Shown here in pieces: positions 1 through 12,618 of a DNA stretch of 64,000 nt (its first letter is position 1; the number at the start of each line of letters is the position of its first letter). Location: contig JAYGXS010000001.1 in NCBI GenBank assembly GCA_036362985.1, positions 41,860,329-41,924,328 of the forward strand, given 5' to 3'. The notes below the pieces were generated by a model. That model was not told where the DNA came from. It saw only the letters and a program-made list of their open reading frames with translations, and did not search any database. A program made the position numbers and the translations under genes. The stretch is from Ligula intestinalis (lineage: Eukaryota > Platyhelminthes > Cestoda > Diphyllobothriidea > Diphyllobothriidae).

Positions 1-19
1 GTTGTCCGACCAGCTGATG

Positions 20-75
20 TTCAGGGTTATGCTTGGCTGATGAAGGCAAATAAGCTTGAAACAGTTCTGTATCAT
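20..75 (+). repeat. Partial SINE-tail fragment
   Basis: TGGCTGATGAAGGCAAATAA followed by GCTTGAAACAG matches the tail of the repeat at 529-619 with several differences. It has no tRNA-like head. Confidence 0.45.
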
Positions 76-228
76 GTTACCCCCAGATACTGTCATATGC
101 CCCTTACTGCAATTATGACTTGGCTGGAATCGGCCTGGCAGGCAGTCAGCCGTTGGGGACCTCTGACCACCATATGAACTCTGTTTAGTTCGGAAGCCTT
201 TTTGATCTGTGTTTGCACATTTCTTAGT

Positions 229-242
229 GTATATATATATAT
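229..242. repeat. Short (TA)n tract
   Basis: A run of alternating T and A, similar to the one following the SINE-like repeat at about 632-645. Confidence 0.6.
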
Positions 243-364
243 GAATAAATCCAGCCGTTTCACCGATCTAGTCAAGGAAAATTTAAGTTCCGCTTTCCCA
301 AAGAGCTTGCAACGCAAACCCTCATGACCGTCGCATAGTGACTATGTTGATCTGATGAAGTAGA

Positions 365-619
365 TCCGACAAAGCAAAGGAAGACCGTTATGGCCATTTC
401 AGGCTTATTAGCCGTCATCAGCCATTCATGCCCAATCTCGAGGTTTGGCACCCCCAAGATTTGAACCGTGGACCTTCGGTCATTAGTTTGGAGACACTGC
501 ATCTAGTCATCGGGTCCCCTGCTTTGTCGGGGGTGCCAACCCTCGAGATTGGGTATGACTGGCTGATGACGGCTAATAAGCGAGAAATGGCCATTCCCGT
601 CTCCCTTGGCTTTGTCGGA
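365..619. repeat. Inverted pair of SINE-like repeats around a tRNA-like head
   Basis: Arms of 91 bases (365-455 and 529-619) are near-perfect reverse complements with a handful of mismatches, including the shared GGCTGATGACGGCTAATAAG. Between them, on the minus strand, is a tRNA-like stretch with a B-box GGTTCAAATC (complement of 458-467). The minus copy therefore looks like tRNA head plus tail, and the plus copy like a headless tail. The tail resembles the one at 43.75 kb. Confidence 0.7.
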
Positions 620-3600
620 TCCAGTTCATATGTATATATATATATTCCAAACAAAGCGTAGCACATGTCTCGTGCATCAAATTAACGAATTGTTATGCTG
701 ATGGGGATAATCCCATTAAATTGTTTAGTGGAGGCCACATAATTGAATAAAGAAAACTATTGGGTTCTCAATATGCGCAGCTCAGTCGCCAATATTTAGT
801 TTGAGACGTATGCTGCTAATATTACTTCATTATTCATTACAAGTTTAGCCGGTCGAATGTGCACTTCTTCGTCAGAAAAGATGGTAGAGCATTCATTGTT
901 TGTGCGTATGATAACTAGGTGTCTATTGAACTGTTTAAGGCTCGGAATTGATCTGTGTGTAGCGTTTCGGGTAAATCACGATGTTTATCAGCATTTCATA
1001 TCAGCAAAGTTTCTACCTCTCGTACATTGTCTCCAGCTGACCGAGAACTGAGATTACCGTTCACATGTTTTTACATGCAATATGTTTAAATGATAGGTCG
1101 TGCCATAACCATTGCTTCACCGTTTTCGTCTTCTCTCATTAAGAGAAATCAGCTACTTGCTTGCCGATTTGATTTGGCTGTAGCAGACAGTGTTCAGAGC
1201 TCCCTTTCCAAGGCTACGTTTTGTCAGCCCTCTTGTTTAGGCACAACTAACAGCGTTGCATCAAAGATCCTTTTCATGATAGGCAAACTGCTTGCGTCAC
1301 CGTTTTCCGACCCTTATCCCTTAACAGGTGCGATGAACACTGCCCACCCCTTACTTAGCTTAAAAGGAGTGCTCGTGCTAACTGTGCATCCATTGATAAC
1401 ATCGTTGAGTCAGATTGTTGAATAATTATGATGAAAATAAACAGTACCTGTGCTGCGGTAATGACAATTAATGGTTTGGATGTTAGCGTCCATTTTGTCC
1501 CTCTGTTAAACGTGAATATACACGGTGAGTAGAAGGAGCTGTCGCTTCATTTAGATAGCTGGTTGCATAGTGAACAGGCATAAATATATAACTTTCTGAA
1601 TATCTACTACCCCAACTATTGCAAGCGCACTTGCTGGTTTCGAGTCTAATTCCCGCATAAAAAAGGAATAACTTTTTCAATATTCACGCAAAAAGCCCTT
1701 TACAACTTCTGTGGTTTTACTGTTCCCACAGCCTAGCGCACACCGTTAAAGATGACTGGGGTATTGTAAATTCAAGCCGTTGACAAGTTATAATAATGTG
1801 GTTATTCGTTCTTATTCTTTTCAAGCGCCAGTGTCAAGATGAATGACTTATGTATTCGAACTTATATTGAATATACGGCTTAGTTCCTAGCGACAATTAT
1901 GCTGCAAGTTGATAGTTGACACAGGCTCAGAAAAAGCGGCCGAGATTATTAGTAGCCTCGAATAGACAATCCCTCCTACGGCCGTATTTTCCAAAATATG
2001 ACCTGTAGGATTTACCCTAAAATTATGATGGCCTCAGTGTAGCGCGTTCTTTTTATTTATCTCTGAACCCTTAGAAAATGTTGTGGAAGCCGCGCTTTCA
2101 GAATTCCCTAGCCTGTCTGTCCGAAACAGCTGTCCTGAAGATTGAAAGCCTTCGATTACTGTCCACTAGCCGTTGGCAAAAATAATGCGCAATTTTGTAG
2201 AAACAGCTATTTGTTTTACTTTGGTTCGCTCTGGTTTAATTAGCCCATTCCAAATTTTGTTGTTAGTCTGCCTGTTCAAGTCAAAGACAGGCACTGTCCG
2301 TTTTTGTTGGTACCCAGATGATTTTGATTTCTGTTGACCTAGTCCTGCTCAATGTTTCTAACACTATTAGAACGAATTCTGTTCTCTGGGCGTTCAGTGG
2401 ATCTTATGCGATGCAATTTGGTTTTCTGTTGGTGTGTTGTACACGATTTAAAGGAACGATACCCTATTTATTAATTTCCAACCGGACATTAATTGTTTAT
2501 TAGCACCAGATCGCTTTGCGTGACAGAAATGTATGTCCGTATCCTAGGATGCAAGCATTGGACTTCTATCATTTAGCGACTAATACGAGATCTGGAAGAC
2601 ACATGAGCGATCAGGCTTTTTCATGTTTCATGATCAACACATGCTTTTTGTCAATTTGGATTCTATTCATGCATTGGATACCGAGGAGTTACTTCCTCAA
2701 AGCTATTATTATAGTTATAGCTTCGTTCTGCCGCATTTTGCATGTACGGTCAGCTGTTCGGTTATTTTCATCCATACTACGACTGACCAATCTTCTGAAT
2801 TTGCCGGTTTGTCAAACCAGTGGTGAATAAGAACTTTGGAAGAACTTTTGAAGACGTCGTGGCCTAGTTCTGCCACTATACAGCGTAAATCGTCAGCTGC
2901 TATTTTGATGTATTTAAGGATAGGAAGGAAACGTGTGTGAACCACTAAGCACAACTCCTACTTATTATTGTTTATTACAGTGAGTGAAACTGCACAGAAG
3001 AGTGTACACCTGAGCATTTATTTGCACTTTTTATTGTTATCTCTAATGTAGAAAGCGGTTGTTTTAATTCGATAATAATCAGGTTTCTCTTCTGTTGTAC
3101 TTCAGTGTAGGTCATGATACTCCGTAGTCCTTATTGCACTGCATAAATGGCGGTGAAGACTTTTGAGTGTGAGCATTATGATCGCTTGCTGACCAGTTGA
3201 GTTAACAGTTGGGTAGCTAGATAAGGAGACTACTTCAAAAAATAAATATGATCCAATTTTCGTAGAAAAGGTGAACACAAACGTCGCTTACGAATAGTAC
3301 TACGAGAATGATATTAAGAAATAAATGCCTGATTATTTCTTCCGACAAGTTAAAATGTGGATGATTAGCTCTTAACAACTTGTCACTCAACTCTAGATGC
3401 ATAGTTTTAAATCAGAAAGGTAAGCTTGATATATGCCGTGTAGCAAGCGGAAAAATTTCTTGATATTTACTTCTTAAGATAGTCTCTTCAGGATAAACGA
3501 CAAGTTCCTTATCGTAATATGAGATGAGCATATGTTGGGTAGTTGCGTCAAGGCCTTCGAAAGTTTTACTTTTCGCGTAAGTAGGAAGATATTCTACTTG

Positions 3601-5776
3601 ATTAAAAATACCTTTTCAATCTTTCATTTTCTACATCCTTAGGCGATTTACTCGTAAAAGTAATTGGAAAAAGTAAACACATGATCCGCAGCTCGTAAGA
3701 GTTCTTTTTATTATAATATGAGCTGAAGCAATTCAATATTTCATACCATAGGTACGCAGCTTTAGATTGGCTCTGTGTACAGCTGACAGCATGCAAAATG
3801 CCTTCAACGTAGTCGCGTATATAAAAAATGCATATTTTATTGGTTGCCATAAAAAAATTGTCTCGAATATTGTTTTAATCAAACAAATATTTTAGCTCAA
3901 ATGCCATTTGGTGGAGTTAGTAAATCCACAAGTAGTTCTGTGGCTTCTAGTGCTGCTGTAGACCGTGAAAGCGCCTACACGCCAAATGCTAAACGAATGT
4001 AGCAAAAAGCGAAGCGAATGGTCAAAAGATCCCAGATTTGTAGTCTTTGAAAAAAAGTTGCAAAAATATTTTTTACTTATTTTCATTGCTGATGGTGTCA
4101 AATCATTAGAGACACATCCGTTTTCCGAACCAGCCTAAGCAACATACATTTTATAGTGGGTGAAAGTCTAAGAATTAGCTACAGCTGTCGGAAAGCTAAT
4201 ATAAAATCAAAAAGTGAGAATATCCAGTTTACCAAAGGACTGATATTATTGCCTATCTGCTGTCTGCATTGGCAAACTGTAGTTAATTGTACCTAATAGT
4301 CTGCACATGTACATGGACAACAAACTACACATTTTACTTGAAGTTTAAAATATTTTTTCTTCCCATGACGCATTTTTAAATTGCCGTTCTGTCGCCAATT
4401 AGTGCTTATTGTCAACAGGGCTACAATTTCCCAAAAATCTGATTGAATGAGAGTGAAATTTGAAGTCTTCCTCACCGAATTGATGTATAGTGTGCGTGCA
4501 GAGTGCAATCAGTGAATTGTTTTCAAATACATTTGCCGCCTAGGCAGAGACAGCACCCACAGTCAGTGAGACAATGTTTCATAAACACTCACTCTTTAAC
4601 TTGGCTCTCGCGAACCTGACAGTTTTGACCGCCTGCACTGATGACAAATAAGTTTTGCTTGCTGAAGTATTTAGGAATATTTCGTCAATTAAGACTATGA
4701 ACTGAGCAAATTTTCATCCTAGACAGACATGGTTGAATAAACGCTTGATTTTTCAATGTCCGAATAATGCTTCTGAATTCCATCGTCATGGATAAAAGCG
4801 GCAATGTAAAAAGTTATAATTATGGGAATGGACGTCAATAAAACACCCCTAGTATCACCATTTAAGTGACTGCGTGGGGTTCCGGAGCAACATTGATAAA
4901 TTGACTAAATTCCCATCGGAGGCCCAGACCTTTATCAATTTCCGGCTTTTCCTCCTTCTGGCGTGGGCTATCATTGTTGTGATTGTGAAGCTAAACTCGT
5001 GGTCCTTTTCGTAGTTATAGGCAGTCACTTTTGGTAATCCGTCAATCTGTCACATGCCCGGCCGATTTTCGTGTATGTGTGATCGAAGCTTAAATGCAAT
5101 CTGCCCTTTAATAATGCTAGAACAGTTCATGCATGGGATGCGATACATTACATCCAGTTGCTAGGGTTTACCTATTAGCCCTACCCCCGTGATAACCCTG
5201 CTTAATGTCCTTTCTTTATTGGTGGTATCCGTGGTCGAACGAGTAGTAGGTTTCTTGACAAATGTCTTTCAGTTTGAGCAAAACAGCTGCGAAAACATTA
5301 GTTTAACGGCACTTTAGGAATTCCTTGGGCAATCCCACTATGTGAATCATGAGTTAGTCATAGTGGCTCCGGACGTTTGTGCCCGAACCCAACTATCTTT
5401 TTATTGCCTCTGTCTTGACACCGGGCTAGGCGGGAGAATAGGTAGGGTGGTAGATGTAAAGCAAGTAAACTAACAACTTAAAACGAATCTATGCGTAAGT
5501 CCGGTTCCCGTACAACCACGCTCTAAATTACACGGTGGACCTAGTCGGAATCGACGGTTGAACTGCCATATGATACAATGCGTCATGAAATGTTATACCC
5601 ATAAATAACCGTGGTAATAACTCTGTGGGATACTAAGCAATCCGGCAAGATAATATAAGATATAACTTATCCGAATGGTTATAAACTAGCAAATAAAATA
5701 GAGCGTGGAAGTCCAGAGTGTTATAAATGATTTAATTGATCGATAAAGGAGTAGAATGTGAGGAATACGTAAGTGA
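620..5776. other. Non-coding stretch
   Basis: No gene recognised. Within 1091-1330 two short similar segments (around GATAGGTCGTGCC and GATAGGCAAACTG, both followed by TCACCGTTTTC) suggest a small duplication, which also explains the 111-codon open frame there. Confidence 0.5.
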
Positions 5777-5945
5777 CTCCCAGACGAGTGCAGTCCAGCC
5801 ATGAGCGGGCCGGAGTCCGAAGTCAGATTTTGGCAGGCGAAGTCGTCGGCTTTGAGAGTGTTTGAGCGTAATTAGTCAAAACCCTAAGGTCCGTTGTGGA
5901 CTGGCCTTGGGAAGTGGTTGGCCAGTTAGGTCAGGTACACACGTC
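5777..5945 (+). repeat. Dispersed repeat, copy 1
   Basis: CAGACGAGTGCAGTCCAGCC, then GGGCCGGAGTCCGAAGT, and further on a block ATTAGTCAAAACCCTAAGG. The same order of blocks appears at 9036-9170. The copies are diverged and the class is unknown. Confidence 0.45.
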
Positions 5946-6584
5946 CGTGACCTAACCCTGTCTTTGCCACGCTTGGGTGCGCATGTGCTTAGTGGAGACG
6001 AAAAAGAGACATGCCAGACATGATCCAGAAGCGTGCGAGCAATGCATGGCGTAGAATACGAGGTCGCAACAACTCTATACATTTTCACATTTTCTAAAAT
6101 TTACTAGTGTTACACCAAGGAAAACTTAATAAAAATGCTATTAGTTGTAGTTTACTGTTTCTTTTAAAACCTTCGAAACTGGCAATTTTGGCTTGAAATG
6201 ATAGTAGGGGAGAAGATTTGGTGTGGATTTACACAGCTGGAGTGTTATTTACATCGTTATCCTCTTTGCTACATGTATCCCTTTATTCCTCTGGGAAGGG
6301 TCTCTCTAGCAGCTTTTGATTCAACGGAGGAGGAAGACGCAACAAGCAGTAAAACAGGGCAAGCTCTAAAAGTTTAAAAAATTGGTGTAGTGCTCTCATC
6401 TTTAGATTACTTAGTGTTTCTCTCGTCGTGGCAACGTTAATAATACGATAACTCTACATCGCCTCGTTCGTGTTTACTGCTTTGTTTGAAAATCTCTTAA
6501 TATTAAAGTTCTGATTCTCCGAATACAATTGACCATTAACTTCTTTGAAAACTTATTCAGTGAGACAAGTTCATCTTCTTGCTG

Positions 6585-6610
6585 TTATTATTATTATTAT
6601 TATTATTATT
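6585..6610. repeat. (TTA)n microsatellite
   Basis: Nearly nine uninterrupted TTA units. Confidence 0.95.
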
Positions 6611-9035
6611 TTCAGCATTTTTCTTCTACCTTCATCAATTAAATGATGCAAGTGCGATTCAAATAAGTCTTCGAAGTCCTCTCAACTTAAGTTTTATCGG
6701 CCAATAAAAGCCAACGAAGCTTTTGAAACTTTTCTTTGTATCCTTCTCCGGGTCAAATCCTTGGAACTCGGGGACAAAGTAAAAGCACAGTTCCGTTTAC
6801 TTTAATGTCGCTAGCTATATGCCAATAATATGGACAAAATTTAGAAGTTATATCTGTTCAAAAAGTTAAATAAGGTCACGTCAATATATGAGCCACCCTG
6901 CCGTAAATGCTTGCCTGCATATGCATTGAGTACAATACCTTTTTGTTATTATACCTTGATTAATCGGCTGCAGTAGTAACCTTTTTGATGGCAGATGCAC
7001 AACTTCTGCGTGTTTCATGAATGTGTCTTCATTTTCGTTTGATGTTCAAATAGTAGTGCAATTCATTTCATAGGCGCGTGCTGCGCTAACCATATGCTCT
7101 CTTATACAACGTTTTTATTATCAGCATTTTCGTTTCCGTCAAGATACCTTGCCGTTTTTGCCGTCACTAGCACGGCCGCTTATTCTTTGCTAGCTCTGTG
7201 CTTTTTGCCAATCATGAAGGGTAGCTTATGCACCCAGTAGTTTATGATAAGAATGAACACGATTTTCATTCCGACAGAGTACCAGGCTCTGATAGACTCC
7301 AGTACGAAGAACTAGGAGGGCGCTGACAGCGGCAGTCACGTACTGTGTAGTGGTCATGAAATCCGGGCCCAGAGAGTAAAAATTGGACTCGTGTTGTTCT
7401 TCGTTCATATATTTGAAATTCCAGAATTTGTAAGTTCTTTAGAAGAGAAGAAGGTGTTTATGACTAAACCTTGGATTGGCGAGGTGTTCACCGAGAATCA
7501 CGCAGGACATATGCATGCTTTTCTATTTTTTGGCACTCCATATTATGCTAACGCGCTGACTGTAATTTTAAATGAAAATGATTATTTTCAAACATAAAAT
7601 GTGTGGGCCATTTTGCAATTGTCGAGGAGGAGAAAAATAGTTTCCCAACTTGCAAAAGTTTAGGCAAATCACAATGAGCACTCGCTTGGAACTATAGCCC
7701 TCACAAACCAAACTAACTGCGTTCGTTAAATGCATGAACAGATTTTGAAGTGCAGAAAATTTGCGCAGTAGTTTTCTTCAGCAATAAGATAAACAGGATC
7801 CTCACGCAAATTCTGAAAAGCACAAGACAACCAGCGTTCGCTCTCCTTCCCCAGAAACTTCTCTGCTCCTTTTCTGGTTGGTTGCCAAGTTAGATCTTCC
7901 CATTAACCTAGAATTGACACAACGCGTCTAAATAGGAACATTCGTTTACCCAGTTAAGATTAGCCTCTAGCCCAGACAATGCCCAAAGAATATCCTGTTC
8001 AAGTGCATTTTTAAATGTAAACAGCTGTCCTCTGCCGTGCAATGACACAGGCGTCACATTAGTTCATATATTGTTCATGGAGTATGGGTCTAGACTCCAT
8101 GCATTGCACCAGGGTTGTTGCAATTACTCTTTGACCTTTTCATAAAATGCGGTGTTGGTTAATTGCATCACGCATGTGTAGGATGTGCTAGATAGCGTCA
8201 TTCAAAGGTTTATGAACAGTTCGACGATTTCTTTGTCTCTTTATACATCGGAGTGCTCTTCACTTGATAACGAGGCATTTTTCCTACACACAAGAAGTTC
8301 GTCAAAGTTGATGGTACATAATGTTTCTCCGAGGGGTTTTTCGGGGCAGAATTACTCGCTGCTGGCTTCAATTGTCAGCGCAGCAATTAAACAATTGCAC
8401 GACCAGAAGGTTGCACAACCATTCTACCATAATACCTTAAAACTGTTCATGCAACTAAGACTTCAAAGGTTGGCCATAGCTTAACAGTCCGAATCATCAA
8501 GCAAATATTTTATAATACTTATTTCACACTAATTCTAGTTTACCTTAAGTAGGTCTTGGTTATCTTTCTAGGAACCGGGATAAAATGTGTCTCTTAAGAG
8601 TATTGGATGTCATTTTAGTGGATTATATATTCTACTCCTGATGGAAAAGTCAGCCATGAATATTTCGGAATACATATAAGAAACTGGTAGAAGAGCAAGT
8701 CCACCAAATAGTGTGAATTATATTGACCCGTCTTCGCAAAGGTAGAGGAGGTAAAAGCAAATAAAGGTCAAACCAGACAAAATTGGGAAGAGCAATCAGA
8801 AGTCTTTACTCAATTCTACAATTATGTTCGTTGCGTGATAAAAAAACGCGCTGTTACGGCAGGTTTTAGCGTGAATTTACCCAAACATGAACCTTATGCG
8901 CATCGCAGAGGTAAAACCCTTGCTGTTGAGATCTTTAATCCCGATTCCGTGCAGAAGGAAAAGAAGTGAGACGCCGGTTCGAAGGAATAGTATATTCTCT
9001 ACAAAAGTAATGGAGAAGCGTTCGGAAGGAGTTGA

Positions 9036-9170
9036 GAGTTAGACGAGTGCATGACCATCCAATAGGGGGCCGCGTCTGAAGTGCGACAGCCCGGAAGCCA
9101 TCACACGGAGGTCTTGTGTGATTAAACCTTTAAGGTGCTTCGCCAGCAGTTGGGTTGTGGTAGGCAGTTA
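9036..9170 (+). repeat. Dispersed repeat, copy 2
   Basis: TAGACGAGTGCATGACCATCC, then GGGGCCGCGTCTGAAGT, and ATTAAACCTTTAAGG, in the same order as at 5777-5945. A short match, TAGACGAGTTCATGGACC, also occurs near 19452. Confidence 0.45.
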
Positions 9171-12076
9171 CTGCTGCGAGCGCAGTTGCTAGCGGTCGCG
9201 AGAGGTAGAACTTTTAAAGTTTAAGTATGTCACTACGCGCACTTTGCCAGATTGGAAGGCTCAGCTCAAATCCATAAATGTCCACTTTGTCTGCGATGAC
9301 AAATTGGTACTTTGGGGACTGATACTCCATAGCAAAAAGCATTATCATCCACTGAACAAGGGCACATATTTCCGTTTGACTGAATATGGATTATGGAGCA
9401 ATTTCTGCTGACAACCGTATGACACTAATAGCGCAAAAACTGCATTAAACGTGTTGCAGTTAAGTAAACAGCTATTTTTGCAAAGGTGTCAGATAACTTC
9501 CGCCGTTTCAGCTCATGTTGTTGTGACTACACCCCGTACATCCTGAGTTAATGTCAAGGCGGGGGCCCCAGCGAATCTGGCTCCAAAATTTCAAATGAAA
9601 AAATGGCCACGGCAAACTCGCCCTTGTCCGTCCGGACGTATTATTCACTATTTTACATCAAATATTTGCTATGAGTGTTCAGACGCAAACGTGCGTTAGA
9701 TATTTTCTCAAAAATTAAGATTGGTTCCAATCACTGCCAATAATTATGCCCTTAACGCCGTGGCTATAAAAGAATATGAATTAAATCTGACTGTTTCCGA
9801 TCGCAAGTTCAACTGACATATATGACAGAAAAATCGGATGCGCGCGTTGGACAGATTTTAGGCTCTGTTCAATAAAATCTCAAATGCAGACTGATGGCCA
9901 CATACTAGTCAGTATACGGTGTCTGGGGACGTATTGGGTTGTAAGAGCATCATTCACACCACGGGTTATCGTAGTTGGGTAATATTTTTCAATTGGCTGG
10001 CGCAATCCATAAAAATGGCGACCGCAGCTAGCTTTAAATCTGCAAGCGCAGTGGCACAGCTTAAGAGTAGTCAATGTTCTGATTGCATGCCTATGAGTTT
10101 CTGACTGTGAATTTACAATTAAAAGATACAGTCTATGATAAATGACCGTGCTTGTATATGTTATCAAACACATCATAAGTAATGAATTGAAAAACCAAAG
10201 ATAAGCCATAAAAAGGAAAAAAATATTACAAGTAAATGAAGGGTTAACTTGATGACACTTTTGGGCTTAAAATAGTACAATATCTCAGGCCTTTCGATCA
10301 AACAACTGAAAAATTTTTTACGGATAAAAGCCATCTGCATAGGCCTGCAAGTATACAAAACGGCTGAGGAGAATGGAAAGAAGCATTTACGTTTATGCAG
10401 ACACTGATGTCGAGGTTGCTAATGTCCCGGGTCGTGAACGGCTACGGTCTGCTAGGTTCACCCGCGTTCCCCACCTGTGACGCTGCCTTCGTGCAAGCCT
10501 TCAGCACACTGGCTTTGTAATTTGGACAAAGAAGACGAGCATGAGGCAGCCAAGAGGCAAACAGCACTGATAGCAATAAATCAAGTGTCATGAACATCTG
10601 TACGCTTGATCTTAAAGATTTACTCAGTTTCGGTATTGCCAATAACAGTGATTGAAATTGCAAAATTTGGGGTTAATTTTCCAGCAAATGAGCATATTTT
10701 GTCCCGAAAATGTAGGCTACGCATATGTCAAAAATGCTGCGTTGAGGAATTGAACATTTTATATCCGCAAGTGCTGTTTACAGAAATATGCAAACCAAAT
10801 TTATTTTATACGTTTGCTCCTACCATTTGCGACCCAATCTGCATTGTTATATTTGCATGTATCTTTGCTTGGTAGTGCTCAGTAGCTGCGGAAGTTGGTG
10901 GCTTTTAAAGAGCTTTTGGCAACGGCTATGCTGAACGAAACAAAATTGAAGCATACTCTACATCCCAGATCATCTAGCATCCTTAATTAAATAGGCCGAC
11001 CAAACGATCATACATGGTTTCGGCAAGAGAAGCAAATAGACGAGCACGTGACAGTAGGAAAGAAAGGCAATTAGTACAAATGTTGTGCGAGGAGGGATAA
11101 CTGCAGATTCATCGTAATCCTATACAAAATTATTATCTGACTGATTCTGTTTCTCTCAAATAATCAGTTCCCTTCGGCTTTAACACGACTTCAGCTCTTT
11201 AACATTCTGTACAACATTTCTTACAAAACTTCAACAGATATTTAGCTCAAAACAAAAATAATCTCGTAGCTTTCTAGCGGCAGACGCTTTTAGGACAAAG
11301 AAACTAATGGTCGATAAGCTTTTCGCTGCTAAATTATTTGAGATTGCCTTGGTGGTCCTTTCATTTTCTAAGTTATGATAACTTTTAGTATACCCAAGCA
11401 GCCAGGTACAGATTCTAAAGAGAAAATGGGCTCTTTAGTAACCTAATAAATCTGTTTGACCAAACCTCTTATTAGAAAGATACGAAACGCATAATTTAGT
11501 GACCAGCAGCGATGCTTACTCCTTGCATTTAATTTTTTAAATTCCATAAATCTCTCAACTCTTGTACGCATAAATGATTAACAAGCAGTGGTTAAGTTCT
11601 CAGCTAGAAAGAGAAGCAAATTAACATCCAACAGTTTTATTAGCCTAAGTTAGAAAATAGACCAATAGATTACTTTATGATACCTTAAAAGCTAAAATGA
11701 CTTAAAGTGAAGAAATACAACCAAGGATCATGATGCTTTCAGGCCGCTGATATCAAAGGTGGTGGTCGTGCAGGCATATTGAAGAAGTCTGTTTTCAATT
11801 TACCGCACAATTTCTCAAAACTGTAGATAAACAGTTATTGCAGATGCGCCTTATGTCCACGCATACCCTAAACATAGCCTACTTGTCGGAAGGCCAATCT
11901 TCCAAGTCCAGCATAACAACAATGTTTATGTAATCAAGGCAGAGATGGTGCCACATCCCAGCTGTGCCAAAAGACAAAACCAATTCTGAGGCATTGGGAC
12001 CTGTTTTTTCATGCACAGTCAGCAGAATACAAACGACCAAAATGAACGGAACAACCACCGAGGCAACAGTAAATTA
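9171..12076. other. Non-coding stretch
   Basis: Open frames here (largest 109 codons at 9880-10209) show no recognisable motif. I see nothing else. Confidence 0.5.
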
Positions 12077-12618
12077 TGTAGGCCCACTCATTAATCCCTA
12101 CTCCTGCATGCTTTCATAATAAAACGGTGTTTATAAGGTTTTATGAGTGGGGAAATAGGACATGCAGTGGAATGTACTTGAATTAATTCTAAATGCATTT
12201 TTATTTTACCAGAGCCAGAATTGTTGTTGATGTATATCTGTAGCTGTTTCTTATCTGTATTATCGGTAAACTTATTGCAGAAAAACCCGATTATCAAATT
12301 GCAGGTTTCTTAAATTTCCAGAAAACTTGAAATTTTGGTTAGTAGGTCGTCGACTTCAATTAACCTGAGGTCCAAATTACCGTTCTGGAGTTAGAATAGT
12401 ATAGCCCGCGACGGGAAGAGCCAAGCACATATTCACCTAACATGTGGAACAACTTACTCCTAGCGGCCGCGGGAAGCAACTTCGACTACATTTTGCCCTC
12501 TTCACTTACTTCTAAAAATATCCTTCTCTGTCTATCCTATTTCCTCACCCCAAAACTCTATAACTACCGTTTTTGCAGGACAAAGTGCTGGGACTAGGGG
12601 TATATGAGTGGGCCTGCA
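12077..12618. mobile_element. MITE-like element, copy A
   Basis: 542 bp with long terminal inverted repeats: TGTAGGCCCACTCAT at the left and its near complement at the right end (12604-12618), with similarity continuing for roughly 100 bases. It is flanked by TA on both sides, as for Tc1/mariner-type insertions. It shares internal motifs with copy B in inverted orientation, such as CCTGAGGTCCAA (12361-12386) and AGCGGCCGCGG. There is no coding capacity, so it would depend on a transposase elsewhere. Confidence 0.78.

Noticed and set aside
8185..8484. 99-codon plus-strand open frame
   Set aside because: No motif and no splice or start context; similar frames are expected by chance in 64 kb.
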